A DNA stretch of 64,000 nucleotides from Cryobacterium arcticum (GCF_003185895.1 NZ_QHLY01000005.1:643476-707475), one strand, 5' to 3'; counted from the stretch's first letter, positions 18,081 to 26,944 are shown. Notes: generated by a model not told the origin, from the letters alone. Numbers and translations: made by a program.

Positions 18081-18777
18081 TGACCGCGATCTGCATTAAG
18101 GACAACACTCCCCCAGCCTCTCGCCGCACCCTTCGGCCCAGCGTCGTTCGAGTAGTACGGATGCGCGCGCACGACTCCCAAGATCGTGCGACGTACTCAG
18201 TATCCCAACCCGGGAGGAAGAATTAATGACGAGCTGATCAGCTCATTTGCTGGACAGCACGACATCGTTGCCCGAGCTCTCCTGACCGAAATCGTCACTA
18301 ACTGTGAGCCACCTTTGCCGGCGCTCGGCGAGGTGGACCAGCGCAAATAGCAGGTGTGGTTGCTCAGGGGCAGGCACATAATCGCTGACTTTCCATACCG
18401 AGCGCCGTATGCTTCCACTAACCGGGGCCGGGCGTAAAGAACTCGAGCTGTCGCACCCGGTACACCTCTGGTACCGCTGCTCGTGAACCCGCACGGGATG
18501 CGCGTCCACCGCGGTCCACATTGGGCCCAACCGAGTCTCGGTACGCCCCTCCCGAACCGAACAGGGACTGTCGAGCAAAGCCGTCGCGGCGAAGCGACCT
18601 CATTCGCTCCTCCACCGCGCATCTGGGCACCAACATGACACGATACCCACCAGGATGCGTGGAGCCCGCGGGACTCGTGCGCTTGACCCCGTCGTGCACG
18701 CCGCGCCATCTCTTCCTGGACGGCCGGACTCGTGGACCGCGTTCACCACCGACCAACCACAGATGTTCTCCGCGCAA

Positions 18778-18793
18778 TGTTTCACGTGAAACA
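18778..18793. promoter_or_regulatory. parS site 2 (exact)
   Basis: TGTTTCACGTGAAACA, an exact ParB-binding palindrome in the gap between ddl and parB. Confidence 0.95.
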
Positions 18794-19159
18794 CTGTCCC
18801 GCGCAGACTGATCTGCCCGCGGAGAGTCACCGGGCAGACCCCGTGATCCTTGATGCAGCCCGAGACTAGCCGCGCAGAATATTTCCGCGGCTGTATCTGT
18901 CGCAGTTGCGCTCCCTGGGCCCTTCGCGCGTCGACCTGTTGTCGTTCTTCGGGCCAAATTTGCTCCGAAATTGGCGATTTTCGCGTCTCTGAGAGCGATC
19001 CTAAGCGCCTGCAGCCGACGTGCGTGATGGTCAGATGCCGGACTCTCACCGGAGAATGGCCGCTCTAACAACTCATTTCGGTCCATTTAACGCGCGACTT
19101 GCCGTGTGCGCGCGACGTGCGCTGAGAACACGGCCGTCGCCGTCGATTTGGACACGGCG

Positions 19160-19175
19160 GGTTTCACGTGAAACG
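19160..19175. promoter_or_regulatory. parS site 3 (14-bp core)
   Basis: GGTTTCACGTGAAACG keeps the inner 14-bp palindrome and differs from the consensus only at both outermost bases. Confidence 0.8.
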
Positions 19176-19233
19176 TCCCGGGAAATGGCCTTCACCGATT
19201 GCGCAGGGCAGGCACACACTGGCCACTGGCTGA

Positions 19234-19249
19234 TGTTTCACGTGAAACA
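19234..19249. promoter_or_regulatory. parS site 4 (exact)
   Basis: TGTTTCACGTGAAACA, an exact match, 74 bases from site 3. Confidence 0.95.
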
Positions 19250-19298
19250 AGTCGATGCGCATCTGGTGGCCAGAGCGTGCGGCAAAGATTTCCGCCAG

Positions 19299-19478
19299 CG
19301 GCACCTGGATCCCGACCAGCCCGACCAGCGGCACCTTGGTCCCGACCAGCCCGACCACCGGCAGGCGGGCCTCGACCAGCCCGACCACCGGCAGGCGGGC
19401 CTCGACCAGCCCGACCACGGATAGGCGGGCCTCGACCTGTTCGACCGGCGGTAGGCGGGCCTCGATCGGCTCAGTCCG
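19299..19478. repeat. 30-bp tandem repeat block, six units
   Basis: Six head-to-tail units of exactly 30 bases begin at 19299, 19329, 19359, 19389, 19419 and 19449. The middle two are identical (cores GGCGGGCCTCGACC and GCCCGACCAC). Degenerate units continue to about 19550. The array lies between parS sites 4 and 5. It has no spacers, so it is not a CRISPR array. Confidence 0.9.
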
Positions 19479-19559
19479 CCGAACGGGTCTCTACAGGTTC
19501 GACCAGCGAGAAGACGAATCTTGACTGGCCTGATCGGCGGGACCTTTGGCCTCGCTATA

Positions 19560-19575
19560 TGTTTCACATGAAACA
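19560..19575. promoter_or_regulatory. parS-like site 5 (one mismatch)
   Basis: TGTTTCACATGAAACA has a single change in the central CACGTG. Confidence 0.7.
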
Positions 19576-19722
19576 CGCGCTCCAACAGGAGAAGCCGTCG
19601 CGCTCGCTCAACGACGTGGGCGCGAATTTCGGGTCTCGTTGATTACCTACCTCGGCCGCCACTGCAGAGATCGGTGCAGTACGCCCGATGCTCAGGTCAG
19701 GTCGAGAGCAGCTTCAGTGCCA

Positions 19723-19738
19723 TGTTTCACGTGAAACA
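19723..19738. promoter_or_regulatory. parS site 6 (exact)
   Basis: TGTTTCACGTGAAACA lies ten bases beyond the 3' end of parB. The palindrome extends to 24 bp (19719-19742). Confidence 0.95.
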
Positions 19739-19748
19739 TGGCCATGGA

Positions 19749-20792
19749 TCAGCTCGCGCCGAAGCCTGGTTCGCCGAGCACGCCGAGGATGCGGTTGAGG
19801 TCGCCGATTGTAGCGAAATCAACCGTGATCTGGCCTTTTCGTGCGCCGAGACTGATCTTGACCCGCGTGTCCAGCCGGTCACCAAGGTGTTCAGCGATCT
19901 CGTTGAGGTGCCCCTGGCGCTTGCCGGCGGCCGGCTTCACAACAACGGGTTTGGGGCCCGCCGCGGCAGCAGCCTCAGCCGCGCGCACCGACAGGTCCTC
20001 GTTCACGATTTTGTCGGCCAACCGCAGCATGCCGTCGAGTGTGCCTACGGAGAGCACGGCGCGGGCGTGGCCGGCCGAAAGTACACCCGCCGCAACCCGC
20101 AGCTGCACCGATTCCGGCAGCTTCAAGAGCCGCAGGGTATTGGTGATTTGTGGCCGTGACCGGCCAATTCGGTTGGCAAGTTCATCTTGGGTGATGCCGA
20201 AGTCAGACAGCAGCTGCTGGTAGGCCGACGCCTCTTCCAGCGGGTTCAGCTGGGCGCGGTGCAGGTTCTCCAGCAGCGCATCGCGCAGCATGTCCACATC
20301 CGCCGTGTCCCGCACGATGGCAGGAATGGTGTCGAGGCCGACCTCTTTGGTGGCGCGCAAACGGCGCTCACCCATGACCAGTTCGTACTTGCCCGGCTGC
20401 TCGGTGATCGGACGCACCACGATGGGCTGCAGAACTCCCACTTCACGGATGCTGTGCACCAATTCGGCGAGGTCGTCTTCGTCGAAGACGCTGCGAGGCT
20501 GCGCCGCATTGGGCACGATATCGGCTGGGTTGAGATGAGCGAGGCGGGCGCCGGGCACGGGAAGCAGTTCAACGCCAGCAGTTTCAGCGGATTCGGGGGA
20601 GCCGTCGATCACTGCAGACGCAGACGAACCTGCATCGACCGACGCGGCCAGGGTCGACGCGCCGGCGGTGCCCTCAGCGTGCGGCACCTCGTTGTACGGG
20701 AAGAACACGTCGACCGGCCGGGCCTGCGATGGGTTGTCCTGGACCGGAATCAGCGACCCAATACCGCGGCCCAGCCCTGTGCGTTTCGCCAT
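19749..20792 (-). CDS. parB: Chromosome partitioning protein ParB
   Basis: A 347-residue ParB/Spo0J CTPase clamp that loads at parS and spreads on DNA. An N-terminal ParA-interacting stretch (MAKRTGLGRGIGSLIP) and a variable linker precede the CTP-binding domain with GERRLRA (141-147). A parS-reading helix-turn-helix follows (about 197-224, ITQDELANRIGRSRPQI), then a C-terminal dimerization domain. The start ATG overlaps the parA stop by one base (TAATG), showing translational coupling. Cognate parS sites lie immediately downstream and within parA's start. Confidence 0.97.
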   Translation of the reverse strand: MAKRTGLGRGIGSLIPVQDNPSQARPVDVFFPYNEVPHAEGTAGASTLAASVDAGSSASAVIDGSPESAETAGVELLPVPGARLAHLNPADIVPNAAQPRSVFDEDDLAELVHSIREVGVLQPIVVRPITEQPGKYELVMGERRLRATKEVGLDTIPAIVRDTADVDMLRDALLENLHRAQLNPLEEASAYQQLLSDFGITQDELANRIGRSRPQITNTLRLLKLPESVQLRVAAGVLSAGHARAVLSVGTLDGMLRLADKIVNEDLSVRAAEAAAAAGPKPVVVKPAAGKRQGHLNEIAEHLGDRLDTRVKISLGARKGQITVDFATIGDLNRILGVLGEPGFGAS

Positions 20793-21724
20793 TACTGCCC
20801 ATCTCCTGTTCGTGGAACGCCCCGACGGGCGATTTCTGCCGCTGCTTCGAGGTAGGAGAGCGATCCTACGGAGTTGAGGTCATAGCTCACGACGCTCTGG
20901 CCGTAACTCGGGGCCTCAGAAACCCGCACGGAGCGCGGAATCAGCGTCTCCAGCACCTGCTTGGGGAAGTGATCCCGCACATCCTGGGCCACCTGATTGG
21001 CCAGGTTGGTGCGGCTGTCGTACATCGTGAGCAGGATGGTCGACACATAGAGCTGGGGGTTGAGGTGTTTCTCGATCAGCTCGATGTTCTTGAGCAGCTG
21101 ACTCAGTCCTTCCAGCGCGTAGTACTCGCACTGGATGGGAATGAGCACCTCGCGCGCCGCCACGAACGCGTTGATGGTGAGTAGCCCCAACGATGGTGGG
21201 CAGTCGATGAAGACGTAATCGTAGGGGTCGGTCATCTCCTTGACGTGCAGGTCAAGCGCCCGACGCAAACGCTGCTCCCTGGCGACCAGTGAGACGAGTT
21301 CGATCTCGGCACCGGCCAGATGAATGGTCGCGGGCACGCAGTAGAGGGCTCCGAACTCGGGGCTCTTCTGCACGACATCCACCATGGGCAGGTCGTTGAT
21401 GATCACGTCGTACACACTCGGCGTCTCGGCGCGGTGTTCGACACCCAGGGCGGTGGACGCATTGCCCTGCGGGTCCAGGTCGATCACAAGCACACGCGCG
21501 CCCTGTCGGGCAAGAGCGGCAGCCAGGTTCACTGCCGTTGTGGTCTTGCCCACTCCGCCCTTCTGGTTGGAGATGGTGATGACCCTGGTGCTCTCCGGCT
21601 TCGGCAGGCGCTCGGCCGCAATCAACTGACGGCGTCGGGTCAGGTCTGAGATCTCCCGGGCCAGCGGAGTGTCGATACCTGCACCGGGGGAGCCGGCCTG
21701 CTGGTCTTCGCCAGGATGTTTCAC
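20792..21724 (-). CDS. parA: Chromosome partitioning ATPase ParA
   Basis: A 310-residue Walker-type ATPase (ParA/Soj) that moves ParB-bound origins. A deviant Walker A KGGVGKTTT (55-63), DLDPQGNAST and FIDCPPSLGLL are visible. A ~45-residue N-terminal extension precedes the fold. The apparent start is the GTG at 21724, which lies inside parS-like site 7, so origin-proximal ParB binding could affect parA expression. It is co-transcribed with parB and follows rsmG after an 87-base gap. Confidence 0.96.
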   Translation of the reverse strand: MKHPGEDQQAGSPGAGIDTPLAREISDLTRRRQLIAAERLPKPESTRVITISNQKGGVGKTTTAVNLAAALARQGARVLVIDLDPQGNASTALGVEHRAETPSVYDVIINDLPMVDVVQKSPEFGALYCVPATIHLAGAEIELVSLVAREQRLRRALDLHVKEMTDPYDYVFIDCPPSLGLLTINAFVAAREVLIPIQCEYYALEGLSQLLKNIELIEKHLNPQLYVSTILLTMYDSRTNLANQVAQDVRDHFPKQVLETLIPRSVRVSEAPSYGQSVVSYDLNSVGSLSYLEAAAEIARRGVPRTGDGQ

Positions 21725-21732
21725 GTGAAACC
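21717..21732. promoter_or_regulatory. parS site 7, overlapping the parA start codon
   Basis: TGTTTCACGTGAAACC matches the consensus at 15 of 16 positions. The parA GTG is the GTG of the central CACGTG read on the minus strand. Confidence 0.85.
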
Positions 21733-21811
21733 TTTGCGTTCGACGATTGATGAGCCACCCGAAAGTGCGCCTCGGTGCTGCCGACTCGGGCTGAATCGAC
21801 GTGGCCGGGGA

Positions 21812-22441
21812 CTAGTCCACTGTAGCCCTAATGACCCGGGTAACGTCCTGCAGCACGCCCGCACCGAGGGTAACGACTTCCACATTGCGCAGCTTGAACC
21901 GGGCGATGGCCTTGGCGGCATTGCTGATCTCGCCGGCGGCCCCCGCGCCCTTCATCACCACGAGTTCTCCGCCGGGCCGGAGGAGCGGCGCGGTAAGCGG
22001 GATGAGGGTCTTGAGTGCACTCACGGCACGGGCCGTGACCTGGTCGAGGGGCGCGTTCAGACGGATGTCTTCGGCCCGGGCGCGCAGCACCGAGGCGTTG
22101 GTCAGACCAAGCGCGGTGATCTGGCTGTTCAGCCAGGCGACGCGACGCTCCATCGGCTCGATCAGCACGAAGGAGACATCGGGACGGGCGATTGCGAGCA
22201 CCAGGCCGGGCAGGCCCGCACCCGAACCGACATCTCCGACCAGGCCGGGCCGCAGCAGCGGAGCCACCACGACACAGTTCAGGATGTGCCGGCTCCAGAG
22301 CCGGGGAAGCTCGAGGGGCCCGATCAAGCCGAGTTCCTCACCCTGTTCGGCCAGGTGCTGGGTGAACTCGCGCGCAACGTCGATACGGTCGCCGAACAAC
22401 TGCGCCGCGACGGCCGGTTCGGCCTCGAGAGTGTCAACCAT
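21812..22441 (-). CDS. rsmG: 16S rRNA (guanine527-N7)-methyltransferase RsmG (GidB)
   Basis: A 209-residue SAM-dependent methyltransferase that modifies G527 of 16S rRNA; loss gives low-level streptomycin resistance in other bacteria. The SAM loop GDVGSGAGLPGL (69-80), the LWSRHILNC entry segment and VTARAVSAL are typical. It lies between khpB and parA, the conserved order in Actinobacteria, and is transcribed leftward. Confidence 0.96.
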   Translation of the reverse strand: MVDTLEAEPAVAAQLFGDRIDVAREFTQHLAEQGEELGLIGPLELPRLWSRHILNCVVVAPLLRPGLVGDVGSGAGLPGLVLAIARPDVSFVLIEPMERRVAWLNSQITALGLTNASVLRARAEDIRLNAPLDQVTARAVSALKTLIPLTAPLLRPGGELVVMKGAGAAGEISNAAKAIARFKLRNVEVVTLGAGVLQDVTRVIRATVD

Positions 22442-22454
22442 GTACGGCGCGGGA

Positions 22455-22979
22455 CTACGCGGCGGTGATCACGGTGTGACGGTCGCGACCCTCACCCAGT
22501 GACTCGGACACGAAGCCGCGCTCCGACACAATGTCGTGCACGAGCTTGCGTTCGTACGAGGACATCGGGGGGAGGGAAGCCTCCGTTGCGCCGCCTTCGA
22601 TGCGCTCGATGGCCCGGCCGACCAATTCGGTCAGCTCGGCCTGACGCGCTTCGCGGGACCCGCCGATGTCGAGGATCAGGCGGGAGAACGAGCCGGTCTT
22701 GTTCTGCACAGCGAGCCGGGTGAGCTCCTGCAGTGCGTTCACGGTGTCGGGCTTGGACAGCAGACGGAGGTTGCCGGCATCGGACGAGTTCACCGACAGG
22801 TACGCGCGTCCGTTGCGGGCGTCGATGTCGATGTCGCCGTCAAGGTCGCAGATATCGAGGAATTCCTCGATGTAATCCGCGGCAATGTCGCCTTCCTGCT
22901 CCAACTGGCCGATAGTCGGCGCAGCGTCGGCCGCGTCGGCGTTGAGCACGTCAGTGTTCTCAGTCACGTTGTTGTCCAT
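22455..22979 (-). CDS. khpB: R3H/KH RNA-binding protein KhpB (Jag)
   Basis: A 174-residue Jag/KhpB protein. An acidic N-terminus is followed by a KH-like domain (IDARNGRAYLSVNSSDAG, LSKPDTVNALQELTRL) and a C-terminal R3H domain with the arginine-x3-histidine motif in ERKLVHDIVSERG. KhpB binds RNA with KhpA and influences cell envelope and division in Gram-positive bacteria. It follows yidC after five bases and precedes rsmG by 13, so all are probably one transcript. Confidence 0.93.
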   Translation of the reverse strand: MDNNVTENTDVLNADAADAAPTIGQLEQEGDIAADYIEEFLDICDLDGDIDIDARNGRAYLSVNSSDAGNLRLLSKPDTVNALQELTRLAVQNKTGSFSRLILDIGGSREARQAELTELVGRAIERIEGGATEASLPPMSSYERKLVHDIVSERGFVSESLGEGRDRHTVITAA

Positions 22980-22984
22980 CCCTG

Positions 22985-23959
22985 TTACTTCTTGGGGCCG
23001 GTCTGCTTCTTGGCACGGTTCTTACCCACGGGCTGCTGGCGCTGAGCCGGCTTCTTGGGCTCTTCCACCACGATGATGTCGCCATCTGTCGCAATGAGCT
23101 TGCCCTTGCGGGCCAGGCGCTCCTCGCGGGCCTTGGCGGCCTCGCTGCCGGGGGTAGGCATGTTGCGGATCACGAGGAACTGCTGTGCCATCGTCCAGAT
23201 GTTGGAGGTCAGCCAGTAGAACATGACACCGAGCGGGAAGGCCACACCGGAGAAGGCGAAGACGAGGGGGAGCAGGTACAACATGATCTTCTGCTGGCGG
23301 AACATCGGGCTCGCCTTGGTCTCCGGCGACATGTTCTTGGACACGATCTGCAGCTGCGTGATGAACTGCGAGGCAGTCATCAGCACCACCATGGTGGCGG
23401 CGATGATCATGACCGAGAGGTTGAACTCCTGGCCACTGGTCCACAGCGTCCACTGCTGGGCGAAGGTGTCGTGCAGCGGGGCCACGCCGAACAGGGTGGC
23501 GTTACCGAAGCTGGTCGCGAGATCCTGGTTGAGCGGGCCGACGCCGGCGTTGGACTTCTGGGCGTCGTTGAGAACGGAGAACAGGGCGAAGAAGATCGGC
23601 ATCTGCAGCAACAGCGGCAGGCACGACGCCAGCGGGTTGGTACCGGTGCGCTTGTAGAGCTCCATCGTCTCGCGGGACATGGCCTCGCGGGAGAACTGGT
23701 CCTTCTTACCCTTGTACTTATCCTGGATCTTCTTGAGCTGAGGCGCGACCTCGAGCATCTTGCGCTGGCTCTTGATCTGCCGCACGAAGATGGGGATGAG
23801 CGCGGCGCGCACCACCAGCACCAGGCCGACGATGGACAGAACCCAGGTGATGCCGTCGTTGTAGCCCATCCCGAAGTTGGAGAAGAGCCAGTGGAAGGCG
23901 ACGAGCAGAAGCTCAACGGCCCACTTCAGCGGCCAGAGAATTGTACCTATGAGGTCCAT
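22985..23959 (-). CDS. yidC: Membrane protein insertase YidC
   Basis: A 324-residue YidC/Oxa1 insertase of the Gram-positive type, without the large periplasmic domain. Hydrophobic helices near residues 5-30, 35-60, 105-125, 175-195 and 220-250 surround the QIKSQRKMLEVAPQLKKIQDKYKGKKDQ cytoplasmic hairpin, which is written here only to name its position (about 61-90). The C-terminus is strongly basic, ending AKKQTGPKK, and may bind ribosomes. It overlaps the yidD end by 13 bases. Confidence 0.96.
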   Translation of the reverse strand: MDLIGTILWPLKWAVELLLVAFHWLFSNFGMGYNDGITWVLSIVGLVLVVRAALIPIFVRQIKSQRKMLEVAPQLKKIQDKYKGKKDQFSREAMSRETMELYKRTGTNPLASCLPLLLQMPIFFALFSVLNDAQKSNAGVGPLNQDLATSFGNATLFGVAPLHDTFAQQWTLWTSGQEFNLSVMIIAATMVVLMTASQFITQLQIVSKNMSPETKASPMFRQQKIMLYLLPLVFAFSGVAFPLGVMFYWLTSNIWTMAQQFLVIRNMPTPGSEAAKAREERLARKGKLIATDGDIIVVEEPKKPAQRQQPVGKNRAKKQTGPKK

Positions 23960-24279
23960 GCGTGCGGGTCAGCCCTTTCCGTGGCTAAAGGAACTACAAA
24001 TCCAAACGACGTCACGGTATGGCGACGGTGTCGTTTCAGGGGAACATCATCGATTCCGCCCTCAGCCCAAGGATGACAACGCAAAACCCGGCGAGCGGCG
24101 AAAAAAGAGCCGACGATCAGGCCATATTCTTGAACGGCGCCGAGGGCGTACGCCGAGCACGAGGGGTAATACCGGCAAACATCGCCGTACAGCGGTGAGA
24201 TCACAGCGCGGTAGACACGCAGCACCAGCACCCCGAGGTTTCGGGGGAGCAGTAGGAGCGTGTAGATCGCCTTGTTCAT
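23947..24279 (-). CDS. yidD: Membrane protein insertion efficiency factor YidD
   Basis: A 110-residue YidD with the hallmark CRYYPSCSAYALGAV (about 35-49) and an N-terminal amphipathic/hydrophobic stretch (LLLLPRNLGVLVLRVYRAVISP). The family assists YidC-dependent insertion and sits between rnpA and yidC in most bacteria. Its ATG overlaps the rnpA stop (ATGA), and its 3' end overlaps yidC. About 30 C-terminal residues beyond the conserved core look unstructured. Confidence 0.95.
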   Translation of the reverse strand: MNKAIYTLLLLPRNLGVLVLRVYRAVISPLYGDVCRYYPSCSAYALGAVQEYGLIVGSFFAARRVLRCHPWAEGGIDDVPLKRHRRHTVTSFGFVVPLATERADPHAWTS

Positions 24280-24617
24280 CGGCCGCGCTGGCCTTTGACC
24301 AGTGCATGCGACAACTCGGCCACAAGGGCCGGCCAGCTGGCGTTCACTGACGAGGGCAGAGCCCGAAAAACGATCTCCGTCCCGGCAGGTACGCCAGGAA
24401 GGAGATCGAAGCTTGCCGCTTTCATTCGACGACGGATGCGATTGCGCACCACCGCGCCGCCAACGTTCTTGGCGACGATGAACCCGAACCGCACCGGAGT
24501 GGGGTCAGCGTTCTGTCGGAGGTACGCCACAGTGTGCGGGCCGACGACCCGCACACCTCGTCGAACGACAGCTTTGTAGTCGCTCCCGCTCGTAATGCGA
24601 TTGGCGTGAGCGAGCAC
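24276..24617 (-). CDS. rnpA: Ribonuclease P protein component
   Basis: A 113-residue basic protein subunit of RNase P, which trims tRNA 5' leaders with the RNA subunit. The RNR-type signature VRNRIRRRMKAA (57-68) and the N-terminal ANRITSGSDYKAVVRRG are clear. The start is the GTG at 24617, eight bases after the rpmH stop. The open frame extends to 24914 but would read antisense-like sequence across rpmH, so that longer form is rejected. It is followed with overlap by yidD. Confidence 0.95.
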   Translation of the reverse strand: MLAHANRITSGSDYKAVVRRGVRVVGPHTVAYLRQNADPTPVRFGFIVAKNVGGAVVRNRIRRRMKAASFDLLPGVPAGTEIVFRALPSSVNASWPALVAELSHALVKGQRGR

Positions 24618-24625
24618 AGGAGGAC

Positions 24626-24763
24626 TTACGCGGAGAGTTCGGTGCGACCCTTGCGACGACGGGCACCGAGGATGGCGCGTCCGGCGCGGGTGCGCATACG
24701 AAGACGGAAACCGTGCACTTTCGCGCGACGACGGTTGTTCGGCTGGAACGTTCTCTTGCTCAT
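24626..24763 (-). CDS. rpmH: 50S ribosomal protein L34
   Basis: A 45-residue, extremely basic protein reading [19 protein letters not shown] and then [19 protein letters not shown], the canonical L34 sequence. It is the first gene of the leftward rpmH-rnpA-yidD-yidC-khpB-rsmG-parA-parB block and is divergent from dnaA, as in nearly all bacteria. Confidence 0.98.
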   Translation of the reverse strand: MSKRTFQPNNRRRAKVHGFRLRMRTRAGRAILGARRRKGRTELSA

Positions 24764-25157
24764 TGTTCAATCTCCACGTATTGGATCTCCGCAGGCCTAA
24801 ACGAGCGGCCGGGAAAGAGTGAGGTAGCCCACGGGCTGGGGTCAACTGATTAAAACTACGGCTTCGGCCGCCCGCGGTCAAACTGAAGACGCCCAAACGT
24901 ACGATTCTGCCCATTGAATTCCCATTTCTGGTACAGACACGCGGGTTTACTTCGAGCTAATTTGGCCTGACCGTCGGTCATTGACTACCGTGAGGACAAG
25001 TTATCCACAGGTTGTGGGTAAAGCCTGAGAATCCAGTCGTTATTTGCCCACAGGCGGTGGATAACCTTGTGGATGAATCTCGCGGTGAGACACTTTGTGT
25101 CGACAACCGGAGCATCTCTCACGGCTTTGAGCGTAAAGATCAAGATTGTGGGGAACC
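24764..25157. promoter_or_regulatory. Divergent rpmH/dnaA promoter region with DnaA boxes (origin-proximal part)
   Basis: This 394-base gap holds an exact DnaA box TTATCCACA (25001-25009). Four near matches follow: TGTGGGTAA (25013-25021), TTGCCCACA (25044-25052), GGTGGATAA (25056-25064) and TGTGGATGA (25068-25076). A plausible dnaA promoter is TTGGCC (24962-24967) with TACCGT (24986-24991) after an 18-base spacer; the boxes lie just downstream, suggesting autoregulation of dnaA. No gene is seen. Confidence 0.75.
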
Positions 25158-26579
25158 ATGCCAGACGGGGAACAGCCCATCAGCGAAACATGGCGGTCGG
25201 TTCTGACTCTGTTGGAGTCCGATGACACCGTCACTCCCATGCTGTACGGCTTCCTGAACCTGGTGGAACCGAAGGGCATCGCGGCCGGCACCTTCTACCT
25301 CGAAGTGCCGAACGAATTCACCGCGAGCATGCTCAACGTGCGCATGCGGGTGCCGCTGCTCACCGCGATGGGCCAGCTCAGCGATTCCGTCGCCGTGACC
25401 ACCTTCTACGTCGTGGTCAACCCCGAGCTCGAGCAGGAGTCCCTGCGCCCGGTGCAGGAACCGATCGAGCGCCAGCCCGACATCGAAACCCCGGCCACCC
25501 CGCAGTCGGTCTTCGAGAGTGCGTCGCCGGAACGGCCGCACGACACCCGGTTGAACTCTAAGTACAGCTTCGACAACTTCGTCATCGGCCAATCCAACCG
25601 CTTCGCCCACGCCGCAGCCGTCGCCGTGGCCGAGGCCCCCGCCAAGGCTTATAACCCGCTCTTCATCTACGGCTCATCCGGGCTGGGCAAGACCCACCTG
25701 CTGCACGCCATCGGCCACTACGCCATGAGCCTGTACCCCGGCATCCGGGTTCGGTATGTCAGCTCGGAAGAATTCACCAACGACTTCATCAACTCGATCG
25801 CCAACAACCGGGGCTCTGCCTTCCAGAACCGGTACCGCAACATCGACATCCTGATGATCGACGACATCCAGTTCCTGCAGGGCAAAGCAGAAACCCAGGA
25901 AGCGTTCTTCCACACCTTCAACACCCTGCACGACCACAACAAGCAGGTGGTCATCACCAGCGACCTGCCGCCGAAGGCCCTCACCGGGTTCGAAGACCGC
26001 ATGCGCTCGCGGTTCGAGTGGGGCCTGATCACCGATGTGCAGGCGCCCGACCTCGAGACCCGCATCGCGATCCTGCGCAAGAAGGCGCAGAGCGAGAAGC
26101 TGCAGGTCCCACACGACATCCTGGAGTTCATGGCCTCCAAGGTCTCCTCGAACATCCGCGAACTCGAGGGCACCCTGATCCGGGTCACCGCATTCGCCAG
26201 CCTCAACCGCACCCCGGTCGACATGAACCTGGTGCAGACCGTGCTCAAGGACGTGATCACCCTCGACGAAGACAACGTGATCGCGCCGGTGGACATCATC
26301 ACCAACACGGCGGACTACTTCAAACTCACGGTCGACGACCTGTACGGATCGTCCCGCTCGCAGGCCGTGGCCACCGCCCGGCAGATCGCGATGTACCTGT
26401 GCCGTGAGCTGACCAACCTGTCCCTGCCGAAGATCGGCCAGCTGTTCGGCAACCGCGACCACACCACGGTGATGTACGCGAACAAGAAGATCAGCGAACT
26501 GATGAAGGAACGCCGATCCATCTACAACCAGGTCACCGAACTCACCAACCGCATCAAGCAGGACAACCGGTACAAGTAA
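25158..26579 (+). CDS. dnaA: Chromosomal replication initiator protein DnaA
   Basis: A 473-residue AAA+ initiator that binds 9-mer boxes and melts oriC. Domain I covers about 1-85 and a variable linker runs to about 130. The AAA+ core has Walker A GSSGLGKT (172-179) and Walker B ILMIDDIQFLQGK. Domain IV carries the DnaA signature ELTNLSLPKIGQLFGNRDHTTV, which reads the DnaA box. The ATG at 25158 is preferred over the in-frame GTG at 25146 because homologues begin close to this position. DnaA boxes lie on both sides of the gene. Confidence 0.98.
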   Translation: MPDGEQPISETWRSVLTLLESDDTVTPMLYGFLNLVEPKGIAAGTFYLEVPNEFTASMLNVRMRVPLLTAMGQLSDSVAVTTFYVVVNPELEQESLRPVQEPIERQPDIETPATPQSVFESASPERPHDTRLNSKYSFDNFVIGQSNRFAHAAAVAVAEAPAKAYNPLFIYGSSGLGKTHLLHAIGHYAMSLYPGIRVRYVSSEEFTNDFINSIANNRGSAFQNRYRNIDILMIDDIQFLQGKAETQEAFFHTFNTLHDHNKQVVITSDLPPKALTGFEDRMRSRFEWGLITDVQAPDLETRIAILRKKAQSEKLQVPHDILEFMASKVSSNIRELEGTLIRVTAFASLNRTPVDMNLVQTVLKDVITLDEDNVIAPVDIITNTADYFKLTVDDLYGSSRSQAVATARQIAMYLCRELTNLSLPKIGQLFGNRDHTTVMYANKKISELMKERRSIYNQVTELTNRIKQDNRYK

Positions 26580-26944
26580 AGAAAAATTTTTTGTGTTTCG
26601 TACCTGTGGATAACCCTGTGGAAACTGCCGGGAAAACTCGGGCCCGCCTGTAGAAACAGTTCGCTCGCTTGTGAAAACTCCGAATTACCGAAAGCAGTTC
26701 CTGTCATTCATTGGGGTTAACGCTCACAGGGCGTCCACAAGTTACAAGTTTGTAGTTCCCAGTCGCTGATTGACATCCACAGAGTTATCCACAGTTTCCA
26801 CACCGGTTAAGAAGATTAACGTTTAACTTAATTCAGCTCCAGGTCCAACAACCTTTACTCGCCCGGCTCGCAAGAAATGGCCGGTCAAGAAACCCGACTA
26901 GCATTGAGGCCGTATCCAGGTCTCCCACCGACAGGAGTGACTTC
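26580..26944. other. oriC: Probable chromosomal origin oriC (dnaA-dnaN gap)
   Basis: This 365-base gap contains exact DnaA boxes at 26605-26613 (reverse) and 26785-26793, plus near matches at 26617-26625, 26731-26739, 26773-26781 and 26794-26802. An AT-rich stretch at about 26806-26836 (GGTTAAGAAGATTAAC then GTTTAACTTAATT) is the best candidate for the unwinding element. The dnaA-dnaN gap is the usual actinobacterial origin. A dnaN promoter may use TAGCAT at 26899-26904. Confidence 0.88.

Larger units (their letters stand above)
18053..19748. other. 1.7 kb gene-poor centromere region between ddl and parB
   Basis: No convincing gene is present in any frame. Reading frames here are short, Arg/Ser-rich and unlike proteins. 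The region holds six parS or parS-like sites and a block of 30-bp tandem repeats, each listed separately. At 18226 a good ribosome-binding site (GGAGGAAG) precedes an ATG that meets a stop after three codons. The next frame stays open for about 45 codons and may be debris of a lost gene. Confidence 0.7.

Noticed and set aside
18197..18709. Minus-strand 170-codon frame between ddl and parB
   Set aside because: Composition rich in Arg, Ser, Cys and Gly, crosses no motif, and has no good start; judged non-coding.
19299..19478. 30-bp tandem repeats considered as a CRISPR array
   Set aside because: The repeats are contiguous without spacers, and no cas genes occur in the window.
24618..24914. N-terminal extension of rnpA across rpmH
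   Set aside because: The extra residues read out-of-frame rpmH sequence. The GTG at 24617 gives the canonical 113-residue protein.
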